From Streptomyces sp. NBC_00162 (GTDB taxonomy: Bacteria; Actinomycetota; Actinomycetes; Streptomycetales; Streptomycetaceae): a stretch of DNA of 64,000 nucleotides. Location: positions 6,200,001 to 6,264,000 of the forward strand of contig NZ_CP102509.1 of assembly GCF_024611995.1 (NCBI RefSeq), in the 5' to 3' direction. Below are positions 18,596 through 27,733 of this stretch, one piece after another (the stretch's first letter is position 1; each line of letters opens with the position of its first letter). Position numbers and translations under genes: made by a program. The notes under the pieces were generated by a model. That model worked only from the letters and a program-made list of their open reading frames with translations. It ran no database searches and had not been told where the DNA came from.

Positions 18596-19332
18596 TGACC
18601 GAGCCCGCAGCGAAGCTGGAACTCCTCCCCGCGGTCGACGTCCGCGACGGCCAGGCCGTCCGCCTCGTGCACGGGGTGTCGGGCAGCGAGACCTCCTACG
18701 GCTCCCCGCTCGAGGCGGCCCTCGCCTGGCAGCGCTCCGGCGCCGAATGGCTGCACCTGGTCGACCTGGACGCCGCCTTCGGCACCGGTGACAACCGCGC
18801 CCTGGTCGCCGAGATCACCGCCGCCATGGACATCAAGGTCGAGCTCTCCGGCGGCATCCGCGACGACGCCTCGCTCGCGGCGGCCCTCGCCACCGGCTGC
18901 ACCCGCGTCAACCTGGGCACCGCCGCCCTGGAGACCCCCGAGTGGGCCGCCAAGGCCATCGCCGACCACGGCGACAAGATCGCGATCGGCCTCGACGTCC
19001 GCGGCACCACCCTCAAGGGACGCGGCTGGACCAGCGAGGGCGGCGACCTGTACGAGGCCCTCGCCCGCCTCGACTCCGAGGGCTGCGCCCGGTACGTCGT
19101 CACCGACATCGGCAAGGACGGCACGCTGACCGGCCCCAACCTGGAGCTGCTCCGCAACGTCTGCGCCGCCACCGACCGGCCCGTCGTGGCCTCCGGCGGC
19201 ATCTCCTCCCTGGACGACCTGCGGGCCCTGTCCGAGCTGGTCCCGCTGGGCGTCGAGGGCGCGATCGTCGGCAAGGCCCTGTACGCCAAGGCCTTCACCC
19301 TGGAAGAAGCCCTGAAGGTGGTCTCCGCATGA
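18595..19332 (+). CDS. priA: Phosphoribosyl isomerase A (bifunctional HisA/TrpF)
   Basis: 245 aa (beta-alpha)8 barrel. In Streptomyces and mycobacteria this protein isomerises both ProFAR (histidine) and PRA (tryptophan). Seen: general acid/base aspartates in [17 protein letters not shown] (D15) and [16 protein letters not shown], phosphate-binding [10 protein letters not shown] and [13 protein letters not shown], plus [14 protein letters not shown]. No trpF occurs among the trp genes in this window, in keeping with dual function. The ATG at 18595 shares a base with the hisH stop. Confidence 0.95.
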   Translation: MTEPAAKLELLPAVDVRDGQAVRLVHGVSGSETSYGSPLEAALAWQRSGAEWLHLVDLDAAFGTGDNRALVAEITAAMDIKVELSGGIRDDASLAAALATGCTRVNLGTAALETPEWAAKAIADHGDKIAIGLDVRGTTLKGRGWTSEGGDLYEALARLDSEGCARYVVTDIGKDGTLTGPNLELLRNVCAATDRPVVASGGISSLDDLRALSELVPLGVEGAIVGKALYAKAFTLEEALKVVSA

Positions 19333-19712
19333 GCTCTGACGAAGTACGCCGCATCTCGTCCGGCGGCGCCTACGAGGACGTCATCGGCTACTCCCGCGCC
19401 GTCCAGCTCCCGAACGGCCTCGTCCTGGTCTCCGGCTGCACCGCGGCCGACGCCAACGGCCCGTACGACCAGGCCGTCGGCGCCTTCGGCGTCGCCCTCA
19501 AGGCCCTCGCCCAGGCCGGTCTCGGCGCCGAGCACGTGGTGCGCACCCGGATGTACCTCACCCACGCCCGGGACGTGGACGAGGTGGGCCGCGCCCACAA
19601 GGAGCTGTTCGACGCGGTCCGCCCCGCCGCATCCATGATCATCGTCTCCGGCTTCGTCGACCCCAGCATGGTCGTCGAGGTCGAGGTCGAAGCGTACGGA
19701 GGTGCCGCATGA
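19329..19712 (+). CDS. ridA: RidA/YjgF family protein inside the his operon
   Basis: 127 aa. RidA proteins hydrolyse reactive enamine/imine intermediates released by PLP enzymes. Family features: [35 protein letters not shown] and a C-terminal [14 protein letters not shown]; the conserved Arg is in VVRTRMY. It overlaps priA and hisF by 4 nt each, so expression is tied to histidine synthesis. Whether it protects HisC or acts on a pathway intermediate is unknown. Confidence 0.88.
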   Translation: MSSDEVRRISSGGAYEDVIGYSRAVQLPNGLVLVSGCTAADANGPYDQAVGAFGVALKALAQAGLGAEHVVRTRMYLTHARDVDEVGRAHKELFDAVRPAASMIIVSGFVDPSMVVEVEVEAYGGAA

Positions 19713-20464
19713 GCCTCGCCGTACGTGTGATCCCCTGCCTGGACGTGGACAACGGCCGGGTCGTCAAGGGCGTCAACTTCCAGAACCTGCGCGACGCCGG
19801 TGACCCGGTGGAGATGGCCAAGCTGTACGACGCCGAGGGCGCCGACGAGCTGACCTTCCTCGACATCACCGCGTCCTCCGGCAACCGCGAGACCACGTAC
19901 GACGTGGTGCGGCGGACCGCCGAGCAGGTCTTCATCCCGCTGACCGTGGGCGGCGGCGTCCGCACCGCGGACGACGTGGACAAGCTGCTGCGGGCCGGTG
20001 CGGACAAGGTGGGCGTGAACACCGCCGCCATCGCCCGCCCCGAGCTCATCCAGGAGATCGCGGAGCGCTTCGGCCGGCAGGTACTGGTCCTGTCGGTGGA
20101 CGCCCGCCGCACCGCCTCGGGCTCCTTCGAGGTCACCACCCACGGCGGCCGCAAGGGCACCGGCATGGACGCCGTCGAGTGGGCCCACCGGGCGGCCGAA
20201 CTGGGCGCCGGGGAAATCCTGTTGAACTCGATGGACGCCGACGGCACCAAGGACGGGTACGACACCGAGATGATCGCGGCCGTGCGCAGGCACGTCACGG
20301 TCCCGGTGATCGCCTCGGGCGGCGCGGGCAAGCTGGAGCACTTCGCGCCGGCGATCGCGGCGGGCGCCGACGCGGTCCTCGCGGCCTCGGTGTTCCACTT
20401 CGGCGACCTGCGCATCTCCGAGGTCAAGACGGCCCTGCGCGAGGCGGGTCACCCCGTCCGCTGA
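19709..20464 (+). CDS. hisF: Imidazole glycerol phosphate synthase, cyclase subunit
   Basis: 251 aa barrel enzyme forming IGP and AICAR with ammonia from HisH. Catalytic aspartates in [15 protein letters not shown] and [15 protein letters not shown]; phosphate-binding [14 protein letters not shown] and [13 protein letters not shown]. Last gene of the coupled block; hisI is about 2.8 kb further on as a separate unit. A GC-rich hairpin follows the stop. Confidence 0.97.
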   Translation: MSLAVRVIPCLDVDNGRVVKGVNFQNLRDAGDPVEMAKLYDAEGADELTFLDITASSGNRETTYDVVRRTAEQVFIPLTVGGGVRTADDVDKLLRAGADKVGVNTAAIARPELIQEIAERFGRQVLVLSVDARRTASGSFEVTTHGGRKGTGMDAVEWAHRAAELGAGEILLNSMDADGTKDGYDTEMIAAVRRHVTVPVIASGGAGKLEHFAPAIAAGADAVLAASVFHFGDLRISEVKTALREAGHPVR

Positions 20465-20472
20465 GACCGGCC

Positions 20473-20490
20473 GCCCCGCCGCGGGGCTTT
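20473..20490 (+). terminator. Intrinsic terminator-like hairpin after hisF
   Basis: GCCCCG, 3-nt loop, CGGGGC followed by TTT begins 9 bp past the hisF stop. Part of it can instead pair with 20516-20530 (see the adjacent repeat). Confidence 0.6.
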
Positions 20491-20530
20491 CTCAAGATGA
20501 CGGAAGTCCTTTCTCGAGAAAGCCCTGCGG
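20479..20530. repeat. Nested inverted repeats upstream of the DndB-like gene
   Basis: CCGCGGGGCTTTCTC (20479-20493) pairs with GAGAAAGCCCTGCGG (20516-20530), 15 bp with one G-T pair and a 22-nt interior. The right side contains the perfect 14-bp palindrome CTTTCTCGAGAAAG (20509-20522). CTTTCTC thus occurs twice direct and once inverted. It could be an operator array or an RNA switch competing with the hisF terminator. Confidence 0.55.
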
Positions 20531-20586
20531 CGAACTGGAGTTGACCCCTACCCTGATTCACATCGCCGCTGTGGCCGAGGAGATGG

Positions 20587-21801
20587 GTGGGGACTGTGGC
20601 CAAGCTGAGTACCGACGTGTTCGACCTTTCCGCCGGGATCTTCATCCGCTGTCTGCAGGTGGACGACCGGACGACGCACATCCAGGTCCCGTTCAAGCAG
20701 CTGAGGGTGATCACCCACGACCCGGTGGTCCTGCAGCCCGGAAACGCCAAACTGCGGCCCACGGACGTCACGGACGAGGACGTCGAGCTGCATTCGCTGG
20801 TACAGCGGGGTCTGGAGCTGGGGAAGAAGACGAACATCCCCAAGTACGCGGCGTACATCCAGAGTTTCGTGACCGGGGCACGCGCGGGCGTACTGCCCCC
20901 CATCCACCTGTGGACCGAAGAACCGCTCTCCATCGTGCAGTACGCGGAGCTGGGCGGCGCGCAGCAGAACTTCCTCTGTGTTCCCCACGGCACGAAACTG
21001 ATCGCCATCGACGGCGAGACCCAGCTGGCCAGCCATTACCACCTCCAGCGGGACCCCGCCGTCGGCCAGGAGGCCAAGGACCTGCACGCCACCGCCTATC
21101 TCAGCGCCGTGGTGCACGACGACAGGCCCCCGATGGAGGCCCGCAAGTTCTTCTACGACCTCAACGTGCTCGGTGTCCGGGTGAACTCGGCCATCGCGCT
21201 CAGCATGGACACCAACGATCCGCTGATGGATGTCGTGGGACGCCTCTCGGAGGAGATCCCGTTCTTCCGGGGGAAGGTCGAGCGGATCTCCCGGCAGATC
21301 AAGAAGAACAGCCCCAAGGTGGTCAAGCTCCAGGACCTGCGGCAGTTCGTGATCAACATGGTGCACGGAATCTCGGGTGTGCAGTACGGAACCAAGCCCG
21401 CCCCGATCGGCCACGTCGATCTGGCCGACCTGGAATCCGCGGCGCGCGACTGGCTCGCTGCCTACGCCGAGGCCTTCGGCGAGGAGATCACGGACCGGGA
21501 GGAGTGCGTCGCGGCCATGGGAAGCGTCTTCGCCGCCGTCGGGGCCATGGGCCGGCCGCTGCTGGAGGCCTCCGGCGAGGAGCGGAGCCTGCGTCTCGAA
21601 GGCCTGCTCGCCAGTCTGAAGGCGGTCGACTGGCGCAAGGGCGACCAGTGGCTGGGCACCGTGCTCACCAAGACACCCCAGGGCAGGTACACGATCAACG
21701 GGCCCAAGCAGTCCGCGTACGCCGTCTTCGGGGCCCTGAGCGATCCCGCGAGCCCCGCCTACCGGGTCGTTCGCGGGGAGCCGGCCTCACCGGCCCTCTG
21801 A
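20587..21801 (+). CDS. DndB/DGQHR-like protein, orphan (no other dnd genes)
   Basis: 404 aa. The centre resembles the DGQHR domain of DndB-type proteins: LIAIDGETQLASHYHLQ (DGETQ where DndB has DGQHR), then a strand and a helix ending EARKFFYDLNVLGVRVNSAIAL, matching the family FxDLN pattern. DndB regulates DNA phosphorothioation in dnd systems, but dndA, C, D and E are absent here. The altered motif suggests a different activity. No signal peptide or membrane segment. GTG start at 20587 after GAGGAG; a second GTG at 20596 is possible. It interrupts the his cluster and is followed by a terminator, then a NYN gene. Domain call is from sequence pattern only. Confidence 0.68.
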   Translation: MGTVAKLSTDVFDLSAGIFIRCLQVDDRTTHIQVPFKQLRVITHDPVVLQPGNAKLRPTDVTDEDVELHSLVQRGLELGKKTNIPKYAAYIQSFVTGARAGVLPPIHLWTEEPLSIVQYAELGGAQQNFLCVPHGTKLIAIDGETQLASHYHLQRDPAVGQEAKDLHATAYLSAVVHDDRPPMEARKFFYDLNVLGVRVNSAIALSMDTNDPLMDVVGRLSEEIPFFRGKVERISRQIKKNSPKVVKLQDLRQFVINMVHGISGVQYGTKPAPIGHVDLADLESAARDWLAAYAEAFGEEITDREECVAAMGSVFAAVGAMGRPLLEASGEERSLRLEGLLASLKAVDWRKGDQWLGTVLTKTPQGRYTINGPKQSAYAVFGALSDPASPAYRVVRGEPASPAL

Positions 21802-21831
21802 GCGGCCCTCCAGTACGCAGAACACGAAAAA

Positions 21832-21855
21832 AACGGCCCCGTCGCCGGGGCCGTT
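21832..21855. terminator. Terminator after the DndB-like gene
   Basis: AACGGCCCCG, loop TCGC, CGGGGCCGTT: a 10-bp perfect stem preceded by seven A and followed by a T-containing stretch, so it may work in both directions. It separates the DndB-like gene from the NYN gene transcriptionally. Confidence 0.85.
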
Positions 21856-21925
21856 CCTGTCGGCGTGACCGCCGAACTCGTATGCAGACACCGTAACAGG
21901 CGGGCCGTCCCCGCCGGGAGAACCT

Positions 21926-22573
21926 GTGAGCAGCGTTATCGCCTACGTCGACGGGCCCAACCTCGACTACTCCATCCGAGCCACCTTCGGCCACCGCTAC
22001 CTCTGGCTGGATCTCGCGGCATTGGTGGAGCGGCTGCGGCCCGACGACACCCTCGAGCGCGTCCAGTACTGCACCACCCTGGTCGTGAAGGATCCGGCGG
22101 CACTCGCGGACCAGAAGACGCACCTGGACGCCCTCGCCGCGCACCGCCCCCGGGACGTACAGACCGAGCTCGGGCACTACACCGTCCAGAAACCGCGCTG
22201 CGCCTCGTGCCGTCAGGGTTACCGGTGCGGTTGTACGCCGCCCCGCCGATTCCGCCGGTTCGAGGAGAAGCGAACCGACGTGGCCATCGGCGCCCGCCTC
22301 GTCGAGGACAGTGCGCGCGGGGCCTCGGACATCGCGCTGATCGTGTCCGCGGACTCCGATCTCGTGCCCGCGGTCGAGGCCGCCCGGCGCCTGGACCCCC
22401 TGCGCAAGATCTACCTGGCCCTGCCGCCCGGCTATGCGAGGCCGAGCCGGCACTTCCACTCGGTCGGCGCGTTCACGATCAACGAGACCGCGCTGCGCAA
22501 CAGCCAGCTGCCCGAGACCGTCACCGAGGCCGCCACGGGAGTCGTGTACAGCCGTCCCGCCGGGTGGAAGTGA
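21926..22573 (+). CDS. NYN-domain protein with embedded zinc ribbon
   Basis: 215 aa. NYN nuclease core: IAYVDGPNLDYSIRA (Asp), FEEKRTDVAIGARLVEDS (Asp), LIVSADSDLVPAVEAA (Asp pair). A four-cysteine insert, CASCRQGYRCGC, just before the second motif looks like a structural zinc site. Relatives are sometimes labelled 6-hydroxy-3-succinoylpyridine hydroxylase by homology to a pyridine-pathway NYN protein; nothing here supports that role. Start: GTG at 21926 after GGGAGA. Its position next to a DGQHR-like gene suggests an RNA- or DNA-directed accessory module. Confidence 0.8.
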   Translation: MSSVIAYVDGPNLDYSIRATFGHRYLWLDLAALVERLRPDDTLERVQYCTTLVVKDPAALADQKTHLDALAAHRPRDVQTELGHYTVQKPRCASCRQGYRCGCTPPRRFRRFEEKRTDVAIGARLVEDSARGASDIALIVSADSDLVPAVEAARRLDPLRKIYLALPPGYARPSRHFHSVGAFTINETALRNSQLPETVTEAATGVVYSRPAGWK

Positions 22574-22587
22574 GCCCCGGACAGGGC

Positions 22588-23220
22588 CTAGATGCCCAGC
22601 TTGGCCGTCGTCAGCTTCGCGACGGCGTCCTTGTCACCGTCCAGGGTGACGGCGGCGGAGTTCTGGCGGCCGAAGCAGAACAGCGTCAGTTCCCCCGGTT
22701 CGCCCGTCACCGTCACCACCGGGGCGCCCTTGTGCGCCACCGTCGTCTGGCCGTTCGGGCGGCGCAGCACCAGGCCGACCGGCGAGCGGCGGCCCGTCAG
22801 GCGGGCCAGCTTCTCCAGGCGGGACCACAGGGAGTCCGAGAACACCGGGTCCAGCTCCCGCGGGGACCAGTCCGGCTGCGCCCGCCGGACGTCCTCCGCG
22901 TGCACGAAGAACTCCACGGCGTTCGCCGCCTCGTCGATCTGCTTCAGCGCGTACACCGACATCTTCGGCGGGCCGGTGCGGATCAGCCGGATGAGCTCCT
23001 CGTACGGCTTGGCCGTGTACTCCGCCATCGCCGCGTCCAGGCGGTTCTTCAGCACGTTCAGCAGCAGGCCGCCAGCCGCGTCCGGGCGGCGTTCCCTGAC
23101 CACCACGTGCGCCGCCAGTTCCCGGCAGGTCCAGCCGTCGCACAGCGTCGGCGCCTCCGGCCCGGCCGCCTCCAACAGGTCGGCCAGCAGCAGCCGTTCA
23201 CGCTTCGCATGGGTAGACAT
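22588..23220 (-). CDS. TIGR03085 family protein (DinB/maleylpyruvate-isomerase-like fold)
   Basis: 210 aa. The N-terminus [38 protein letters not shown] has the first metal-ligand His (AAH) of the DinB/MDMPI fold; [14 protein letters not shown] supplies the distal His. Members of this superfamily are often mycothiol-dependent transferases or isomerases; the reaction is unknown. Convergent with the NYN gene (15 bp apart) and divergent from hisI. Confidence 0.82.
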   Translation of the reverse strand: MSTHAKRERLLLADLLEAAGPEAPTLCDGWTCRELAAHVVVRERRPDAAGGLLLNVLKNRLDAAMAEYTAKPYEELIRLIRTGPPKMSVYALKQIDEAANAVEFFVHAEDVRRAQPDWSPRELDPVFSDSLWSRLEKLARLTGRRSPVGLVLRRPNGQTTVAHKGAPVVTVTGEPGELTLFCFGRQNSAAVTLDGDKDAVAKLTTAKLGI

Positions 23221-23300
23221 GCGGGCCAGCCTACGGCTGGATCACGCCGCGCGCCTGCTCATCAGGCGGACAGGGATCCGCGGCGGGCATAGCGGCCCGG

Positions 23301-23315
23301 CACAATGGCCACATG
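23301..23315 (+). promoter_or_regulatory. hisI -10 element, leaderless start
   Basis: CACAAT, 6 nt, ATG. No SD sequence precedes the ATG. Supports an independent promoter for hisI, separate from the hisD operon. Confidence 0.4.
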
Positions 23316-23681
23316 AGTACGTCCCCCCGCCCCGGCAGCCTCGATCCCGCCATCGCCGCGCGTCTCAAGCGCTCCGCCGACGGCCTGGTACCGGCCATCG
23401 CCCAGCAGTACGACACCGGTGAGGTGCTCATGCTCGGATGGATGGACGACGAGGCCCTGCACCGTACCCTGACGACCGGCCGCTGTACCTACTGGTCCCG
23501 CAGCCGCCAGGAGTACTGGGTGAAGGGGGACACTTCCGGCCACTTCCAGCACGTGAAGTCCGTCGCCCTCGACTGCGATGCCGACACCGTGCTCGTCAAG
23601 GTCGACCAGGTCGGAGCGGCCTGCCACACCGGCGCCCGCACCTGCTTCGACGACGATGTCCTCCTCCGCGACGCCGACTAG
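23313..23681 (+). CDS. hisI: Phosphoribosyl-AMP cyclohydrolase
   Basis: 122 aa, monofunctional HisI with no fused HisE. Zinc and substrate residues: [55 protein letters not shown]. Lies just upstream of trpE (15-bp gap), so a histidine gene and the first tryptophan gene may share a transcript. Confidence 0.96.
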   Translation: MSTSPRPGSLDPAIAARLKRSADGLVPAIAQQYDTGEVLMLGWMDDEALHRTLTTGRCTYWSRSRQEYWVKGDTSGHFQHVKSVALDCDADTVLVKVDQVGAACHTGARTCFDDDVLLRDAD

Positions 23682-23696
23682 GTAGGCCCCACGCAC

Positions 23697-25187
23697 ATGG
23701 ATCTCGATACGTTCCGCAAGCTCGCGGCCGACCGCCGCGTCATCCCCGTGAGCCGCAAGCTGCTGGCCGACGGTGACACCCCCGTCGGGCTCTACCGCAA
23801 GCTCGCCGCCGAACGCCCCGGCACCTTCCTCCTGGAGTCCGCCGAGAACGGCCGCTCCTGGTCCCGGTACTCCTTCGTCGGCGTGCGCAGCGACGCGACC
23901 CTGACCGTCCGGGACGGCCAGGCGCACTGGATCGGCACCCCGCCCGTCGGCGTACCCACCGACGGCGACCCCCTGGAGGCGCTGCGCGCCACCGTCGAGG
24001 CCCTGCACACTCCCCGCGACCTCGCGGGCGGGATGCCGCCCTTCACCGGCGGCATGGTCGGCTACCTCGGCTACGACATCGTGCGCCGCCTGGAGCGCAT
24101 CGGCGAGCACACCGGCGACGACCTGCGGCTGCCCGAGCTGACCATGCTGCTCACCTCCGACCTGGCGGTCATGGACCACTGGGACGGCACCGTCCTGCTC
24201 ATCGCCAACGCGATCAACCACAACGACCTCGACACCGGCGTGGACGAGGCGTACGCGGACGCCGTGGCGCGGCTCGACGCGATGGAGGCCGACCTCGCGC
24301 GGCCCGCCCCGTACACCCCCACCCCGCTGCCCGCCTCCGAGCTGCCGCAGTTCTCCGCGCTGTGGGGCGGCGAGAAGTACCAGGCCGCCGTCGAGGACAT
24401 CAAGGAGCGCATCCGGGCCGGCGAGGCCTTCCAGGTGGTGCCCTCGCAGCGGTTCGAGACCCCCTGCGAGGCCTCCGCGCTGGACGTCTACCGGGTGCTC
24501 CGGGCCACCAACCCCTCCCCGTACATGTACCTCTTCCGCTTCGAGAACGGCTTCGACGTGGTCGGGTCCAGCCCCGAGGCGCTGGTCAAGGTCGAGGACG
24601 GGCGGGCCATGGTCCACCCCATCGCCGGCACCCGGCACCGCGGCGCCACCCCGCAGGAGGACCACGACCTCGCCGAGGAGCTGCTGGCCGACCCCAAGGA
24701 GCGCGCCGAGCACCTGATGCTCGTCGACCTGGGCCGCAACGACCTCGGCCGGGTCTGCGAGCCGGGCTCCGTCGAGGTCGTCGACTTCATGAGCATCGAG
24801 CGGTACTCGCACGTCATGCACATCGTGTCCACCGTCACCGGGCGGGTCGCCGAGGGCAAGACCGCCTTCGACGTGCTCACCGCCTGCTTCCCGGCGGGCA
24901 CCCTCTCCGGCGCGCCCAAGCCCCGCGCCATGCAGATCATCGAGGAGCTGGAGCCCTCCCGACGCGGCCTGTACGGCGGCTGCGTGGGCTATCTGGACTT
25001 CGCGGGCGACTCCGACACGGCCATCGCCATCCGCACCGCGCTGCTGCGCGACGGCACGGCGTACGTGCAGGCCGGCGCCGGGGTCGTGGCCGACTCGGTG
25101 CCCGAGCTGGAGGACAACGAGTGCCGCAACAAGGCGGCCGCCGTGCTGCGCGCGGTGGGAGCGGCGAACCGCCTCCACAGCTCGTGA
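23697..25187 (+). CDS. trpE: Anthranilate synthase component I
   Basis: 496 aa; chorismate to anthranilate with a TrpG partner encoded elsewhere. N-terminal [18 protein letters not shown] contains the LLES element that binds feedback-inhibitory tryptophan. The C-terminal chorismate-binding domain has [37 protein letters not shown] and [12 protein letters not shown]. No glutaminase domain is fused. Confidence 0.97.
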   Translation: MDLDTFRKLAADRRVIPVSRKLLADGDTPVGLYRKLAAERPGTFLLESAENGRSWSRYSFVGVRSDATLTVRDGQAHWIGTPPVGVPTDGDPLEALRATVEALHTPRDLAGGMPPFTGGMVGYLGYDIVRRLERIGEHTGDDLRLPELTMLLTSDLAVMDHWDGTVLLIANAINHNDLDTGVDEAYADAVARLDAMEADLARPAPYTPTPLPASELPQFSALWGGEKYQAAVEDIKERIRAGEAFQVVPSQRFETPCEASALDVYRVLRATNPSPYMYLFRFENGFDVVGSSPEALVKVEDGRAMVHPIAGTRHRGATPQEDHDLAEELLADPKERAEHLMLVDLGRNDLGRVCEPGSVEVVDFMSIERYSHVMHIVSTVTGRVAEGKTAFDVLTACFPAGTLSGAPKPRAMQIIEELEPSRRGLYGGCVGYLDFAGDSDTAIAIRTALLRDGTAYVQAGAGVVADSVPELEDNECRNKAAAVLRAVGAANRLHSS

Positions 25188-25210
25188 GGGCGTAAGGGAT
25201 AGTGGGGTAC

Positions 25211-25846
25211 GTGAGTGCCGTACCCCCGCCCCGAACCGATACCGACGCCGAGGCCCCCGAGAGCCGCAGCGGCCGCCGCAGCGTGGCCGTCGCCCTGCTG
25301 CTCGGCACCCTCGGCTCCACCGTCGTGCTGCTCGCCTCCGGCCGGGTCTGGGCCCGGGGCACCACCGCCCTCGGCGGCGACTCGCTCGCGCTGACCGCGG
25401 ACGGGCAGGCCGTCACCGGGCTCCCCGCGGCCCTGGCCATCGTCGGCCTCGCCGCCCTGGTCGCCGTCTTCGCCGTACGCGGCAAGGGCCGGCTGCTGGT
25501 GTCGGGGCTGCTGGCGCTCAGCGGCCTGGGCGCGGCGCTGACCGCGGTCTTCGCCGCCGACGGCCGCCGGGCCCTGGACGCGGAGGCCGCCCGTACGACG
25601 GCGGACGCCGCCGCGCAGGTGGCGGGGCTGACCCAGACCGCGTGGCCGTACGTCACGGCCGCCGGGGCGGCCCTGATCCTGGCCGCCGGACTGCTGGCCC
25701 TGCGCTTCGGCCGGAGCTGGCCCGCCATGGGCGGCCGCTACGAGCGCGACGGCAGCCCCCGTACGCGCAAGCCGGCCGTGGTGGATCCGGACCGGCCGGA
25801 GGATCTGTGGAAGGCTCTGGACCGCGGCGAGGACCCGACCGGCTGA
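25211..25846 (+). CDS. Trp-biosynthesis-associated membrane protein (TIGR02234)
   Basis: 211 aa from the GTG at 25211. Four hydrophobic helices (about residues 23-42, 67-84, 93-112 and 143-165) and a cytoplasmic C-terminus ending PEDLWKALDRGEDPTG, typical of the family encoded next to actinobacterial trpE/trpC. Role unknown. GTG at 25202 gives three more residues, but GATAGT lies 7 nt before 25211, which favours 25211 as a leaderless start. Confidence 0.85.
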   Translation: MSAVPPPRTDTDAEAPESRSGRRSVAVALLLGTLGSTVVLLASGRVWARGTTALGGDSLALTADGQAVTGLPAALAIVGLAALVAVFAVRGKGRLLVSGLLALSGLGAALTAVFAADGRRALDAEAARTTADAAAQVAGLTQTAWPYVTAAGAALILAAGLLALRFGRSWPAMGGRYERDGSPRTRKPAVVDPDRPEDLWKALDRGEDPTG

Positions 25847-25957
25847 CGCACCCCCCGTGGACGGCGGCCCCGCCCGGTGCGGGACAATGGGCACCGAGCG
25901 TTCGACACAGACCGCGCGCTCGACAGAGCACCGCGACAGAGCAACGAGGAGCAACTC

Positions 25958-26209
25958 ATGGCGGGCACAGACCACGGACACACCCCGGCCGCCTGGACCG
26001 GTGTCACCATCGCCTTCATCGGCTTCTGCATTTCCGGCGCCTACATGGTGCTCGCGAACCCGATCGGCTTCTGGGCGGGCCTCGTCGTGGTCGCGATCGG
26101 TGGCGTCGTCGGCATGGCGATGAAGGCGGCGGGCATGGGTGCGCCGAAGGCCTCCCACAAGGACCTCGCCGAGGTCATCGCAGCCTCCAAGGTCCCCGCC
26201 AAGGTCTGA
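25958..26209 (+). CDS. HGxxPAAW-motif membrane protein
   Basis: 83 aa. The N-terminus MAGTDHGHTPAAWTG has the name-giving HGxxPAAW motif, followed by two transmembrane helices (VTIAFIGFCISGAYMVL and FWAGLVVVAIGGVVGM) and a short cytoplasmic tail. Conserved small protein of actinobacterial trp regions; function unknown. Start: ATG at 25958 after ACGAGGAGC. Confidence 0.88.
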   Translation: MAGTDHGHTPAAWTGVTIAFIGFCISGAYMVLANPIGFWAGLVVVAIGGVVGMAMKAAGMGAPKASHKDLAEVIAASKVPAKV

Positions 26210-26228
26210 GCGCGGTACCGAGGATCCG

Positions 26229-26258
26229 AAAGGCGCGGCCCCGTCGGGCTGCGCCTTT
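26229..26258 (+). terminator. Terminator after the HGxxPAAW gene
   Basis: 13-bp stem AAAGGCGCGGCCC / GGGCTGCGCCTTT (one G-T pair), 4-nt loop, then TT. It ends 4 bp before the ATG of the next gene, so that gene probably has its own start or depends on read-through. Confidence 0.8.
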
Positions 26259-26262
26259 TGTC

Positions 26263-26742
26263 ATGACCGGTGAGAATCAGCGGGTGGACGCCTCTCGCAC
26301 CCCCGATGCCCTGCCGCCGCAGGCCGCGCCCGTCGTACCGATGTCCCGGGCCCGGCGCCTGCGCACACCGGCGCTCACCCTGGTCGCGGCCGCCGCGGCG
26401 TTTGCGTACGTGGGCACCGTGGATCCCAACGAACCGGGCCATTACCCGGTCTGTCCACTGCTGCGGCTGACCGGAATCCTGTGCCCCGGCTGCGGCGGCC
26501 TGCGCAGCGCGCACGCGTTCGCCCACGGCGATCTGATCACAGCTTTCGGGGCAAATGCCCTGGCCGTCACGGGCTACTTCGTCTTCGCCGGATTCATGAT
26601 CCTGTGGCTGATTCGGGCCTATGGCGGCGGGCCCGTGCCCCGACTGGTCTTGCGGCGGCTCCACTGGTGGGGGATCGGCGGGGCGGCCCTGGTGTTCGCC
26701 GTTGTCCGAAATCTTTCTTTCGGCTCGGCACTGGCCCCCTGA
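26263..26742 (+). CDS. DUF2752 membrane protein
   Basis: 159 aa. DUF2752 core: YPVCPLLRLTGILCPGCGGLRSAHAFAHGD with the CPGCGG motif, between three hydrophobic helices (about 35-52, 95-117 and 132-150). Function unknown. The ATG at 26263 is very close to the preceding terminator; GTG at 26284 is an alternative start. Confidence 0.82.
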   Translation: MTGENQRVDASRTPDALPPQAAPVVPMSRARRLRTPALTLVAAAAAFAYVGTVDPNEPGHYPVCPLLRLTGILCPGCGGLRSAHAFAHGDLITAFGANALAVTGYFVFAGFMILWLIRAYGGGPVPRLVLRRLHWWGIGGAALVFAVVRNLSFGSALAP

Positions 26743-26851
26743 GGCCCGTGCGGGGCCCGGATGAAGCCCCGATTCCGAATGTCCAGTTACTGGGACGGCG
26801 TCAACCGCGTGCGGAGGGCAAGGCCTCCTGCGGATACCATTTGATTGCTGA

Positions 26852-26877
26852 CCTTGCAGTTGTACGTGTCTGCAAGG
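26852..26877. promoter_or_regulatory. Inverted repeat upstream of trpC
   Basis: CCTTGCAG, 10-nt spacer, CTGCAAGG: a perfect 8-bp inverted repeat 38 bp before the trpC GTG. It may be an operator or an RNA hairpin in the trpC leader. No T tract follows, and no run of Trp codons precedes it, so classical attenuation is not supported. Confidence 0.4.
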
Positions 26878-26914
26878 CGGCCGACCGTCATCGACCCGGA
26901 AGGGGGCCGCTCGC

Positions 26915-27724
26915 GTGAGTGTGCTCGACGAGATCATCGAAGGGGTCCGCGAAGACCTTGCCGAACGGCAGGCCCGCGTGAGCCTCGACGAGCTCAAGGA
27001 GCGTGCCGCCAAGGCGCCCCAGGCCAAGGACGGCGTCGCCGCACTGCGCGGCGACAGCGTCAAGGTGATCTGCGAGGTCAAGCGCTCCAGCCCGTCGAAG
27101 GGCGCGCTGGCCGCGATCGCCGATCCGGCCGGGCTCGCCGCCGACTACGAGGCGGGTGGTGCGGCAGTCATCTCCGTCCTCACCGAACAGCGCCGCTTCG
27201 GCGGCTCGCTGGCCGACCTGGAGGCCGTCCGCGCCCGCGTGGACATCCCGATCCTGCGCAAGGACTTCATCGTCACGGCGTACCAGCTCTGGGAGGCCCG
27301 TGCCTACGGCGCCGACCTCGTGCTGCTGATCGTCGCGGCCCTGGAGCAGGAGGCCCTCGTCTCCCTCATCGAGCGGGCCGAGTCCATCGGCCTGACCCCG
27401 CTCGTCGAGGTCCACGACGAGGAGGAAGTGGAGCGCGCGGTCGCCGCGGGCGCCAAGATCATCGGCGTCAACGCCCGCAACCTCAAGGACCTCAAGGTCG
27501 ACCGCTCCACCTTCGAGCGCGTCGTCCCGGAGATCCCGGCCCACATCGTCAAGATCGCCGAGTCCGGCATCCGCGGGCCGCACGACCTGATCGCCTACGC
27601 CAACGAGGGCGCCGACGCCGTCCTCGTCGGGGAGTCCCTGGTGACCGGCCGCGACCCGAAGGCGGCCGTGGCCGACCTCGTCGCCGCCGGCGCCCACCCC
27701 GCCCTGCGCCACGGGCGGAGCTGA
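26915..27724 (+). CDS. trpC: Indole-3-glycerol-phosphate synthase
   Basis: 269 aa, monofunctional barrel with no fused TrpF. Catalytic residues in [13 protein letters not shown] (Lys), [12 protein letters not shown] (Lys), [12 protein letters not shown] (Glu) and [12 protein letters not shown] (Asn). Its substrate needs a PRA isomerase, presumably PriA (18595-19332). GTG start behind GGAAGGGGG. Confidence 0.96.
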   Translation: MSVLDEIIEGVREDLAERQARVSLDELKERAAKAPQAKDGVAALRGDSVKVICEVKRSSPSKGALAAIADPAGLAADYEAGGAAVISVLTEQRRFGGSLADLEAVRARVDIPILRKDFIVTAYQLWEARAYGADLVLLIVAALEQEALVSLIERAESIGLTPLVEVHDEEEVERAVAAGAKIIGVNARNLKDLKVDRSTFERVVPEIPAHIVKIAESGIRGPHDLIAYANEGADAVLVGESLVTGRDPKAAVADLVAAGAHPALRHGRS

Positions 27725-27733
27725 CCCGTCCCC

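Noticed and set aside
20587..21801. A full dnd DNA phosphorothioation system
   Set aside because: Only a DndB-like protein is present; dndA, dndC, dndD and dndE are not in the window and the DGQHR motif is altered.
26779..26844. 21-codon ORF (MSSYWDGVNRV...) as a trp leader peptide before trpC
   Set aside because: It has one Trp codon, no SD, and no terminator hairpin after it; known Streptomyces trp leaders carry runs of Trp codons.
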